Assembly (NCBI GenBank): GCA_023251595.1
Contig: JAHEYM010000167.1
Location: 1 to 8,161 of the forward strand
Direction: 5' to 3'
Source: Bacteroidota bacterium
GTDB lineage: Bacteria; Bacteroidota; Bacteroidia; AKYH767-A; JABDAW01
DNA: 8,161 bases
Shown here: piece after piece, positions 1-5,691 of the stretch
Layout of the letters: every line of letters begins with the position of its first letter
Numbering within the stretch: position 1 is the first letter of the stretch
Notes under the pieces: generated by a model
The model's input: the letters and a program-made list of their open reading frames with translations, nothing else
What the model was told of the DNA's origin: nothing
Database searches by the model: none
Program-made: the position numbers and the translations under genes

Positions 1-1065
1 TTCGAACCGGTTATTAAAGATGGTAAAATTTATGCTCGTGGTTCTTGCGACGATAAAGGACAGGTTTATATGCATATCAAGGCACTCGAACTTATGATTA
101 AGAGCGGAAACATGCCTGTGAATATGAAATTTATGATCGAGGGTGAAGAAGAAGTTGGCTCAGGTAATCTTGCACAATTTGTTCGTGATTACAAGTCAAG
201 ATTGAAAGGCGATGTTATCCTGATTTCTGATACGAGCATGATTGCGAATGACGTACCTTCAATCAATATCGGTTTGCGTGGTTTGAGTTATGTTGAAGTG
301 TCGGTAACCGGACCGAATCGCGATTTACATTCGGGAGTTTATGGCGGCGCAGTTGCTAATCCTATCACGATTCTTGCGCAAATGATCGCCTCGATGCACG
401 ATAAGGACAGTCATATTACGATTCCGACTTTTTATGACGATGTGCAAACGGTTAGTGATGCCGACCGTGCAGAGGCTGCGAAAGCGCCTTTCAGTCTCGA
501 TGACTACAAAAAAGATTTGGCAATTGGTGACGTTTGGGGTGAAACGGGATACTCTGTTCTCGAAAGAACTTCTATTCGTCCGACATTAGAATTGAATGGT
601 ATTTGGGGAGGTTATCAGGGTGAAGGTTCAAAAACTGTTTTACCATCGGTTGCTTACGCGAAGATTTCGATGCGATTGGTACCAAATCAGACCTCCGATA
701 AAATCACCGCGCTTTTCCAGAAACATTTTGAGAGTATCGCCCCAAAATCAGTTAAGGTTACAGTTACTCCACATCATGGTGGTGAACCGGCTGTTACACC
801 AACTGATTCTATTGCATATAAAGCCGCAGCTAAAGCGATGGAAAAAACTTTTGGGAAGAAACCAATTCCGACACGAAGCGGGGGTAGCATTCCGATCGTT
901 GCCTTATTTGAAAGCGAATTAGGTTTGAAATCCGTGTTAATGGGATTCGGTTTGGATTCCGATAATATTCACTCGCCAAACGAATGTTATGGTGTTTTCA
1001 ATTATCTGAAAGGGATTGAGACTATTCCATGGTTTTGCCAGTATCTCGCTGAAGGGATGAAATAG
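1..1065 (+). CDS. M20-family metallodipeptidase, 5'-truncated by window edge
   Basis: This is a zinc-dependent peptidase of the M20 family (dipeptidase / CNDP2-like), which hydrolyses dipeptides in the cytoplasm. The frame is open from base 1, so the true start lies upstream; 354 residues are visible, and family members usually have about 450. In fragment numbering, the bridging-aspartate motif is ARGSCDDKGQ (12-21) and the catalytic and metal-binding glutamates are in EGEEEVGS (47-54). A metal-ligand Asp lies in ISDTS (D77), the dimerisation-domain His in DLHSG (H110), and the last metal His in NIHSPNE (H324). All expected ligands except the N-terminal HxD histidine, which is outside the window, are therefore present, and the enzyme looks intact. 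The stop codon TAG is followed at once by a heptamer repeat. The exact substrate cannot be read from the sequence. Confidence 0.93.
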   Translation, partial: FEPVIKDGKIYARGSCDDKGQVYMHIKALELMIKSGNMPVNMKFMIEGEEEVGSGNLAQFVRDYKSRLKGDVILISDTSMIANDVPSINIGLRGLSYVEVSVTGPNRDLHSGVYGGAVANPITILAQMIASMHDKDSHITIPTFYDDVQTVSDADRAEAAKAPFSLDDYKKDLAIGDVWGETGYSVLERTSIRPTLELNGIWGGYQGEGSKTVLPSVAYAKISMRLVPNQTSDKITALFQKHFESIAPKSVKVTVTPHHGGEPAVTPTDSIAYKAAAKAMEKTFGKKPIPTRSGGSIPIVALFESELGLKSVLMGFGLDSDNIHSPNECYGVFNYLKGIETIPWFCQYLAEGMK

Positions 1066-1107
1066 GGGTTAGGGATTAGGTGTTAGTGGTTAGTGGTTAG
1101 TGGTTAG
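1066..1107 (+). repeat. G-rich heptamer tandem array, NNNTTAG x 6
   Basis: Six consecutive 7-bp units begin on the base after the dipeptidase stop codon: GGGTTAG, GGATTAG, GTGTTAG and then three perfect TGGTTAG copies. The first units are diverged and the last three identical, which is typical of a short array grown by replication slippage. The array fills most of the 54-bp gap before the DUF2442 gene and ends 12 bp before that start codon. No function is visible. Confidence 0.85.
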
Positions 1108-1119
1108 GAAAAAGGTGTA

Positions 1120-1350
1120 ATGATTTTATCGATCGAAGAGGCGAAGTACAAAGGGAAATACAAAATAAATCTAGTATTTTCTGATGGGGTTGAAAAAACC
1201 ATAGATTTCGGAGAATTTCTTAAAAATGCAAAGAATCCTATGACCAAAAAATATCTTGATAAAAAGTTATTTCAGTCATATACAATTGAATATGGTGATC
1301 TAATATGGAACGATTACGAATTGTGTTTCCCGATATGGGATTTGCATTAG
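1120..1350 (+). CDS. DUF2442 domain small protein
   Basis: This is a 76-residue protein with the features of the DUF2442 family. An N-terminal beta-strand segment (about residues 3-30) resembles the family pattern of lysine-rich strands followed by an FSDG turn and a DFGEFL stretch. The C-terminal signature GDLIWNDYELCFPIWDLH (59-76) corresponds to the conserved W-ND-Y-L-FP-LY ending of the family. The length is usual for DUF2442. The biochemical function is unknown; some family members lie beside DUF4160 genes in toxin-antitoxin-like pairs, but no DUF4160 gene is seen here. The ATG is preceded by AAAAAGG about 5 bases upstream, a reasonable Shine-Dalgarno site. The gene lies 54 bp downstream of the dipeptidase on the same strand, so co-transcription is possible. 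Confidence 0.75.
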   Translation: MILSIEEAKYKGKYKINLVFSDGVEKTIDFGEFLKNAKNPMTKKYLDKKLFQSYTIEYGDLIWNDYELCFPIWDLH

Positions 1351-1385
1351 GGAGAAATATCGATTTGAATAAATTATGAATAACT

Positions 1386-1736
1386 ATGTCAAATCCTATC
1401 GTAACTATAACCAATAAAATTAAGATTTCGACGCTTAAAAACATGGCGGAGAATTCTTTCGGTGATATGGTCAAAGCGGTTGTGGATATTGAAAAAGAAC
1501 TCATGGTTGTGGATGAACAACTACATTCTGATGAGGAAATAATTTTAATTCAAGATGGATCTTCACAGGGAAATCTTTGGGGGATAAATATTTATCCTGA
1601 TAATATTGGCGATGAGCGAATTGAGTTCGATTCGATGATTAACGTTCGACCCAGACAAGGAAATCGTTCACGTGATGTTGAAAATAAAGACGTGAGAAAT
1701 AAAATTATCGATGTTGTCAACAAACTTATTTTATGA
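1386..1736 (+). CDS. DUF5674 family protein
   Basis: This is a 116-residue cytoplasmic protein without signal peptide or membrane segment. It matches what I recall of DUF5674: the stretch GDMVKAVVDIEKELMVVD (26-43), an acidic ELHSDEE-like segment, NLWGINIYP (63-71), and the C-terminal motif EFDSMINVRPRQGNRSRDVE (79-98). The last part is dense in conserved polar residues (D, N, R, Q, R-S-R), which suggests a catalytic or nucleic-acid-binding site, but no activity is established that I know of. The ATG at 1386 was chosen because an ATG at 1376 is out of frame and no earlier in-frame start fits. The final bases overlap the next gene as ATGA, so translation of the two is probably coupled. Family assignment is from memory of the sequence pattern, not a profile search. 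Confidence 0.75.
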   Translation: MSNPIVTITNKIKISTLKNMAENSFGDMVKAVVDIEKELMVVDEQLHSDEEIILIQDGSSQGNLWGINIYPDNIGDERIEFDSMINVRPRQGNRSRDVENKDVRNKIIDVVNKLIL

Positions 1737-2107
1737 GTGAAATAATTTATCATAAAGAGCTTGCATTATCCGGTCGATGGCACACATTCACCTTGATGGA
1801 ACAACTTGGAAATGTTGGCAGTGAAGTGAATCGAACCATGATGCATTTTGAGAAGAACAAAACGGAGGCAGCTCTAAATGCTTTTTATCGTGCACTGGAG
1901 CTGTTGGATTTAACAATTAATGATCCCCGCTGGATTAACAGATTAAAAGAACTGGTCAGGATGCGGGAAGTAATGTGCGATCTATTTGTAGGTGATAATG
2001 AATTCAATACTTCTTATGATTTTCTGAAAAAGTATTTTTACCATTTTGGTTATGCGGCAAGGAATGAGAGGGAGAAGAAATTGATAAACAAGCAGAACTT
2101 ATTGTGA
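1733..2107 (+). CDS. Small conserved-looking helical protein of unknown function
   Basis: This is a 124-residue cytoplasmic protein that I cannot assign to a named family. It appears almost wholly alpha-helical. After a short N-terminal segment containing LSGRWHTFTL (12-21) comes a helix with QLGNVGSEVNR (24-34), then NAFYRALELLDLTINDPRW (49-67), then LKELVRMREVMCDLF (71-85), and a final aromatic-rich segment with KKYFYHFGYAAR (99-110). The pattern recalls uncharacterised small bacterial proteins that I have seen described only as hypothetical. The start ATG overlaps the stop of the DUF5674 gene (ATGA) and its own stop overlaps the GTG start of the phosphatase-like gene (GTGA). The three products are therefore likely made together and may act together. 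No catalytic motif is obvious; a binding or scaffold role is possible but not shown. Confidence 0.8.
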   Translation: MSEIIYHKELALSGRWHTFTLMEQLGNVGSEVNRTMMHFEKNKTEAALNAFYRALELLDLTINDPRWINRLKELVRMREVMCDLFVGDNEFNTSYDFLKKYFYHFGYAARNEREKKLINKQNLL

Positions 2108-2448
2108 CAGGTAAGCCTAACATTCTTTTCGTTTGCGGTCGTAATAAAAAGCGAAGCAGAACAGCAGAATATATTTTCAAAAATGATTCCAGGTTTTTTA
2201 TTCGTACCGCGGGACTCAGCGAAAAAAGCGAAATAACAATTTCAGAAAACGATCTTTTATGGGCCGATTTTATTTTTGTGATGGAAGACGGACAAAAAGC
2301 AAGAATTCAGAGAATTTATCGCGAAATGGATTTGCCTCCAATTGAAAATCTGGGAATTGATGATGATTACGAATATCTAGATCAGGAGTTGATCGGACTT
2401 TTAAAAGAAGGGATAAATAACGCACTGAAAACAGTATTCGACATTTAA
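2104..2448 (+). CDS. Low-molecular-weight protein-tyrosine-phosphatase-like protein
   Basis: This 114-residue protein begins with a strand leading into an intact phosphate-binding loop, ILFVCGRNKKRS (7-18). Cys11 and Arg17 fit the C-X5-R-(S/T) signature of LMW phosphatases, with Asn14 in the conserved +3 position. SRTAEYIF (18-25) and RTAGLSE (34-40) match the following helix and strand, and LLWADFIFVM (51-60) matches the segment in which these enzymes detect the modified partner. A DDDYEYLD stretch (86-93) takes the place where classical enzymes carry the DPY general acid. At 114 residues it is shorter than the usual 145-160. Predicted role: cytoplasmic phosphatase of phosphotyrosine or another small phosphorylated substrate; arsenate reductase-like chemistry is an alternative. 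The GTG start is supported by the 4-nt overlap with the upstream gene and by the absence of an early in-frame ATG. Confidence 0.8.
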   Translation: MTGKPNILFVCGRNKKRSRTAEYIFKNDSRFFIRTAGLSEKSEITISENDLLWADFIFVMEDGQKARIQRIYREMDLPPIENLGIDDDYEYLDQELIGLLKEGINNALKTVFDI

Positions 2449-2474
2449 TGTCAATCTGCTAATCCTTGTTACTG

Positions 2475-2517
2475 CTTTGCGTCCTTTGCGATAAACCTTC
2501 GCGTCCTTTGCGCTAAA
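2475..2517. repeat. Two tandem 21-bp TTTGCG-type repeats
   Basis: CTTTGCGTCCTTTGCGATAAA (2475-2495) is repeated at 2497-2517 with two mismatches, a period of 22 bp. Each copy itself contains two TTTGCG-like cores (TTCGCG in the second). It lies 26 bp after the phosphatase-like gene and about 80 bp before tetR. Only very short stems (3-4 bp) can be drawn, so it does not look like a good intrinsic terminator. I have an impression that similar TTTGCG-rich intergenic repeats are frequent in Bacteroidota genomes, but this is memory and not a search. Confidence 0.75.
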
Positions 2518-2533
2518 AATATTTTCTAAAAAC

Positions 2534-2568
2534 TTGTTAGCTACTATCACACTTTTTGTCTATCTTTG
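2534..2568 (+). promoter_or_regulatory. Candidate Bacteroidota-type promoter for tetR
   Basis: TATCTTTG at 2561-2568 matches the Bacteroidota -7 consensus TAnnTTTG exactly. It lies 29 bp before the tetR start codon, a plausible 5' leader length. The best upstream -33 element is a bare TTG at 2534-2536, separated by 24 bp, slightly beyond the usual spacing, so this half is weak. This is the only good -7 match I found in the longer intergenic stretches. Confidence 0.55.
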
Positions 2569-2591
2569 ACCATTCTTCCAATATAGTCAAA
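2565..2591. promoter_or_regulatory. Candidate TetR operator (inverted repeat)
   Basis: TTTGAC (2565-2570) and GTCAAA (2586-2591) form a perfect 6-bp inverted repeat with a 15-bp spacer. The match extends outward imperfectly to CTATC...TAG. The half-site centres are 21 bp apart, about two helical turns, so a dimer could bind one face of the DNA. The left arm overlaps the -7 element and the right arm ends 6 bp before the tetR start codon, an ideal place for autorepression. Binding is inferred, not seen. Confidence 0.4.
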
Positions 2592-2597
2592 TAGTAA

Positions 2598-3218
2598 ATG
2601 AACGAGACTGAACACTCACATCTAATGCTGGAGCGGATTCTGACATCCGCTCAAAAGTTATTCGGCCATTACGGTTTGTCAAAAACCACGATGAACAACA
2701 TTGCAGACGACATCGGGATATCGAAGGCATCATTGTATTACTACTTCAAAGACAAAGAAAATGTCTTCATCGCTGTTGCAGAAAAAGAACAAGAATATTT
2801 TGTACAGGAGATGAAGAAAAAAATCGATTCAACAAACAAATCTGAACTTGTGTTAATTGGATATGTTGATCTCCGACTCAGACTTCTCAAAAAATTACTC
2901 ACGCTTGGAAAATTCAGTCAGGGAAATTATTCTGAAGTGAAACCACTACTTGCCACAACCATGAGGAAATTCAGACTTGAAGAAATGAAGATGATCGCAG
3001 ACATTATCCGGGAAGGTGTGAACAGAAAAGAATTTTCGGTTAAACAAATCGATAAACATGCTGAATTTTTCATTAATACGCTCAGAAGTATCCGGCAAAT
3101 GACAGTTACCGACTACACAGAAAGCGGAACGATTGAAATTTCTCCGGAAAAGTATCGGAAATTAATACAGCAATCGAAAATGTTTACTGAACTATTCATT
3201 AAAGGAATATCGGTGTGA
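2598..3218 (+). CDS. TetR/AcrR-family transcriptional regulator of the efflux cassette
   Basis: This is a 206-residue DNA-binding regulator. Residues 10-60 form a typical TetR N-terminal domain: ILTSAQKLFGHYGLSKTT leads into helix-turn-helix residues around TMNNIADDIGISKASLYYYF (31-50), with the conserved YYYFKDKE end followed by the next helix. The remaining 140 or so residues are helical and variable, as expected for a ligand-binding and dimerisation domain; they include REGVNRKEFS and a FINTLRSIRQMT helix. Members of this family usually repress a neighbouring pump gene until a drug-like ligand binds. The position directly upstream of TolC, EmrA and EmrB genes on the same strand supports control of that pump. 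An inverted repeat over its own promoter suggests autoregulation. The ATG at 2598 gives a standard-length N-terminus. The ligand is unknown. Confidence 0.93.
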   Translation: MNETEHSHLMLERILTSAQKLFGHYGLSKTTMNNIADDIGISKASLYYYFKDKENVFIAVAEKEQEYFVQEMKKKIDSTNKSELVLIGYVDLRLRLLKKLLTLGKFSQGNYSEVKPLLATTMRKFRLEEMKMIADIIREGVNRKEFSVKQIDKHAEFFINTLRSIRQMTVTDYTESGTIEISPEKYRKLIQQSKMFTELFIKGISV

Positions 3219-3222
3219 GGAT

Positions 3223-3318
3223 GGGTTGAAGGGTTGAAGGGTTGAAGGGTTGAAGGGTTGAAGGGTTGAAGGGTTGAAGGGTTGAAGGGTTGAAGGGTTG
3301 AAGGGTTGAAGGGTTGAA
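3223..3318 (+). repeat. Perfect 12-copy GGGTTGAA octamer array
   Basis: Twelve identical 8-bp units span 96 bp without a single mismatch. The array starts 4 bp after the tetR stop codon and ends 30 bp before the tolC-like start codon, filling most of the 130-bp gap. The + strand carries a GGG run every 8 bases with 5-base loops, which fits the usual G-quadruplex rule (G3 with 1-7 base loops). Perfect identity suggests recent slippage expansion, so copy number probably varies among related strains. The + strand has a TGA in all three frames. An effect on leader length or promoter spacing of the pump genes is inference. Confidence 0.97.
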
Positions 3319-3348
3319 AAAAATGGTTTTTATTAAATAAAAAATAAT

Positions 3349-4617
3349 ATGTCGTATAAAAAAATAATTACTTGTTTATTTATTATATTTTTTGCGATGA
3401 GTTCGCGGGCGCAAACCATTTCTTCCATTAATATTGATACTTGTTTGAATCTTGCTACTCAAAATTATCCTCTTGCGAAACAAAAGGGATATCTGTTGGC
3501 ACTCGACGAAAATAATCTGAAGGGAATTGATGGTTCCTGGCTTCCCCAATTTAGTTTGAGTTCGAGAGCAACCTATCAATCAGAAGTAACTTCATTTTCT
3601 TTTCCAGGATTTCCATCAATGATTTTTCCAAAAGATCAATACAGTATTGGAGTTCAGGTTAACCAAACAATTTACGACGGAGGACTTACCAAACAACTGA
3701 AAAAGACAGAAAAAGCAAACACAGAAACTGAAATACAAAAAAACGAAGTTGAATTATATAAGATCAAAGACAAAATAGTTCAACTTTATGGAAATATTTT
3801 ACTTTTAAAGGAAAATCTGAAGGTATTTGATAATTATATGGATGATATTAAGAGTAAAAAAACAAAGATTACCTCCTTCTTAACCAATGGCACTGTACTT
3901 CAAAGTAATTTAGATGTGTTGGAAGCAGAACTTCTTAAAACGCAACAAAAGTCTATCGAAGCTTTATCGAATCTCAAGGTTCAATGTCAGATTCTCTCTT
4001 TGTTGATCAATAAACAAGTAGATGAGAATACATTATTTATGGATTTTCCCGGGACTGAAGCCAGTAGTGTTGATTTTAGCAAACGCCCCGAAATAAAATT
4101 ACTGGATCTGCAACAAAATCTATTGACAGAAAAAATGGAACTATCGTACAGGAAAACACTTCCTCACCTGTCTGTTTTTGGTGATGGCGCCTATGGGAGA
4201 CCCGGGTACAATTTTCTTAATCAGAATTTGCGTGTGTATGGAATGGGTGGACTCAGTCTTATGTGGAATATAAGTGGTTTATATAATCTGCCTTATGAGA
4301 GAAAAAACCTTAAGATCAATAAAAATATAATTGATGAACAAAAAGAATTATTCGATTTAAATATTAAGTCCTCGATGATTCAGGAGAATGCTGAAATTGA
4401 TAAACTCAGACAGTTAATTGCAATTGATAAATCAATCATCGAAAAACGTAAATCCATCACGAAGAATGCGGCAGATCAATTGGATCATGGTTCGATTACA
4501 TCAACTGATTATCTCACAGAACTAAATGCAGAAAAGCAGGCTATTCTTAATCAGAGAATGCACGAGATACAACTTGGAATCGCATTCAGAAACTTTAGGA
4601 TAACAACCGGAAACTAA
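3349..4617 (+). CDS. TolC-family outer-membrane efflux channel
   Basis: This is a 422-residue outer-membrane factor of a tripartite pump, forming the exit duct across the outer membrane. A signal peptide covers residues 1-21 (KK, then a hydrophobic stretch, then SRA before Gln22), with the Ala-Gln junction common in Bacteroidota. Two OEP-type repeats follow. The first contains GSWLPQFSLSSRATYQSE (62-79) and the strand motif QTIYDGG (106-112), then a long coiled coil. The second contains RKTLPHLSVFGDGAYGRPG and a C-terminal coiled coil ending in YLTELNAEKQAILNQRMHEI. The length is normal for the family. The gene lies 130 bp after tetR and 20 bp before the adaptor gene, in the order channel, adaptor, transporter. 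No TAnnTTTG promoter is visible just upstream, so transcription may come from the tetR promoter through the octamer array. Confidence 0.93.
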   Translation: MSYKKIITCLFIIFFAMSSRAQTISSINIDTCLNLATQNYPLAKQKGYLLALDENNLKGIDGSWLPQFSLSSRATYQSEVTSFSFPGFPSMIFPKDQYSIGVQVNQTIYDGGLTKQLKKTEKANTETEIQKNEVELYKIKDKIVQLYGNILLLKENLKVFDNYMDDIKSKKTKITSFLTNGTVLQSNLDVLEAELLKTQQKSIEALSNLKVQCQILSLLINKQVDENTLFMDFPGTEASSVDFSKRPEIKLLDLQQNLLTEKMELSYRKTLPHLSVFGDGAYGRPGYNFLNQNLRVYGMGGLSLMWNISGLYNLPYERKNLKINKNIIDEQKELFDLNIKSSMIQENAEIDKLRQLIAIDKSIIEKRKSITKNAADQLDHGSITSTDYLTELNAEKQAILNQRMHEIQLGIAFRNFRITTGN

Positions 4618-4637
4618 AATAATCTAATTCTTTATTC

Positions 4638-5687
4638 ATGGAAAAGGCAGAACAAAAACACAAGAAAAACAAAAAAATAAGTCGGATCGTTTTGATTTCG
4701 CTGCTGCTCATCGGTGGTGTAATCGGATTTATAAAATACCGTGAAGCACAGCGATATGAAACAACCGATGACGCACAATTGGAAACCGATATAAGTCCAA
4801 TATCCGCCAGGGTTTCAGGATATATTTCCAAAGTTTATTTTACCGATAATCAGTTGGTAAAAAAAGGAGATACACTTGTTGTTCTTGACGACCGTGATTT
4901 GAAAATTAAAGTACAACAAGCAGAAGCTGCGCTCGATAATGCAAAAGCCTCCATTGAAACTTCTAAGGCAAATGCAGTTTCGGTTCAGGAAGGTGGCGGA
5001 ACAACTATATACAAAATTGATGAACTGAAAATACGTCTTGCGAACGCGCAGGTCGAATTTGACCGATATAAAACAATGTTTGCGGAAGGTTCGGCTACAA
5101 GACAACAATTTGAAAAAGCGCAGACTGAAAAAGAAGCACTCGCCAAACAAATTGAATACGTGCAACAACAACAGAAGGAATCAAACTCGAAAACAGGTAC
5201 TGCAAACGAGCAAATAAAAGTTGCAGAGAGTGTTGTTAAACAAAGACAAAGCGATCTTGATTTCGCAAATCTGCAACTTTCTTATGCAATTGTTATAGCA
5301 CCATTCGATGGAATTATTTCTAAAAGAAATGCTGTCCCGGGACAATTAATTCAAGCCGGACAGCCTTTATGTTCTATTGTTTCAAGTGAAAATTTATGGG
5401 TCATCGCAAATTTCAAGGAAACACAATTAACGAAAATGAAACCCGGAATGAAGGTAGAAGTAGAGGTAGATGCATTTTCAAATAAAAAGATCACCGGTAA
5501 AGTAAATTCATTTGCTTCTGCCACCGGATCAAAATTTTCTTTGATTCCGCCAGATAATGCGACAGGAAATTATGTAAAAGTCGTACAGAGAATTCCGGTT
5601 AAAATTGAGTTGGATAAATCAAATGATATATTAAAGGATTTAAAACCGGGCATGAGTGTTTACGTGAGAGTGGTTTTAGAAGAATAA
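4638..5687 (+). CDS. EmrA-like membrane fusion (HlyD-family) adaptor
   Basis: This is a 349-residue periplasmic adaptor linking an inner-membrane MFS pump to the TolC-like channel. A lysine-rich cytoplasmic N-terminus (1-14) precedes one transmembrane helix (about 15-34). The family motif TTDDAQLETDISPISARVSGYI follows (42-63; TDDA is typical of EmrA), with the first half of the lipoyl-like barrel at VKKGDTLVVLDD (74-85). A coiled coil runs through about 88-210, and the second lipoyl half contains LSYAIVIAPFDGIISKRNAVPGQ (214-236). A beta-barrel region follows, and the EmrA hallmark GSKFSLIPPDNATGNYVKVVQRIPV (297-321) closes the protein. It lacks a lipoprotein signal, as is normal for EmrA. 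It is 20 bp after the channel gene and 4 bp before the transporter gene, so the three are surely one operon. Confidence 0.93.
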   Translation: MEKAEQKHKKNKKISRIVLISLLLIGGVIGFIKYREAQRYETTDDAQLETDISPISARVSGYISKVYFTDNQLVKKGDTLVVLDDRDLKIKVQQAEAALDNAKASIETSKANAVSVQEGGGTTIYKIDELKIRLANAQVEFDRYKTMFAEGSATRQQFEKAQTEKEALAKQIEYVQQQQKESNSKTGTANEQIKVAESVVKQRQSDLDFANLQLSYAIVIAPFDGIISKRNAVPGQLIQAGQPLCSIVSSENLWVIANFKETQLTKMKPGMKVEVEVDAFSNKKITGKVNSFASATGSKFSLIPPDNATGNYVKVVQRIPVKIELDKSNDILKDLKPGMSVYVRVVLEE

Positions 5688-5691
5688 TTCT

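Noticed and set aside
596..922. 108-residue + strand reading frame inside the dipeptidase gene
   Set aside because: Shadow of the M20 gene in another frame; it has no domain pattern, while the main frame has all family motifs.
1066..1107. Telomere-like TTAGGG sequence suggesting a linear replicon end
   Set aside because: Only six imperfect 7-bp units lie between ordinary genes; nothing else suggests a replicon end.
1238..1504. 88-residue minus-strand frame across the DUF2442 and DUF5674 genes
   Set aside because: It overlaps two convincing genes antisense and shows no family pattern.
1120..2448. Toxin-antitoxin system
   Set aside because: DUF2442 is sometimes found in such pairs, but no known toxin fold or DUF4160 partner is present here.
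2488..2520. Possible terminator after the phosphatase-like gene (GCGA...TCGC stem, then A/T-rich stretch)
   Set aside because: Only a 4-bp stem with a 7-base loop and no T-run on the + strand; the sequence is better explained by the tandem repeats.
3223..3318. The minus strand of the octamer array is open in all frames and would encode FNPSTLQP repeats.
   Set aside because: No gene with a start and a longer reading frame contains it; the openness follows from the repeat sequence alone.
4815..5171. 118-residue minus-strand, Cys/Phe-rich frame inside the adaptor gene
   Set aside because: Antisense shadow of the coiled-coil region of the EmrA-like gene; composition is that of reversed codons.
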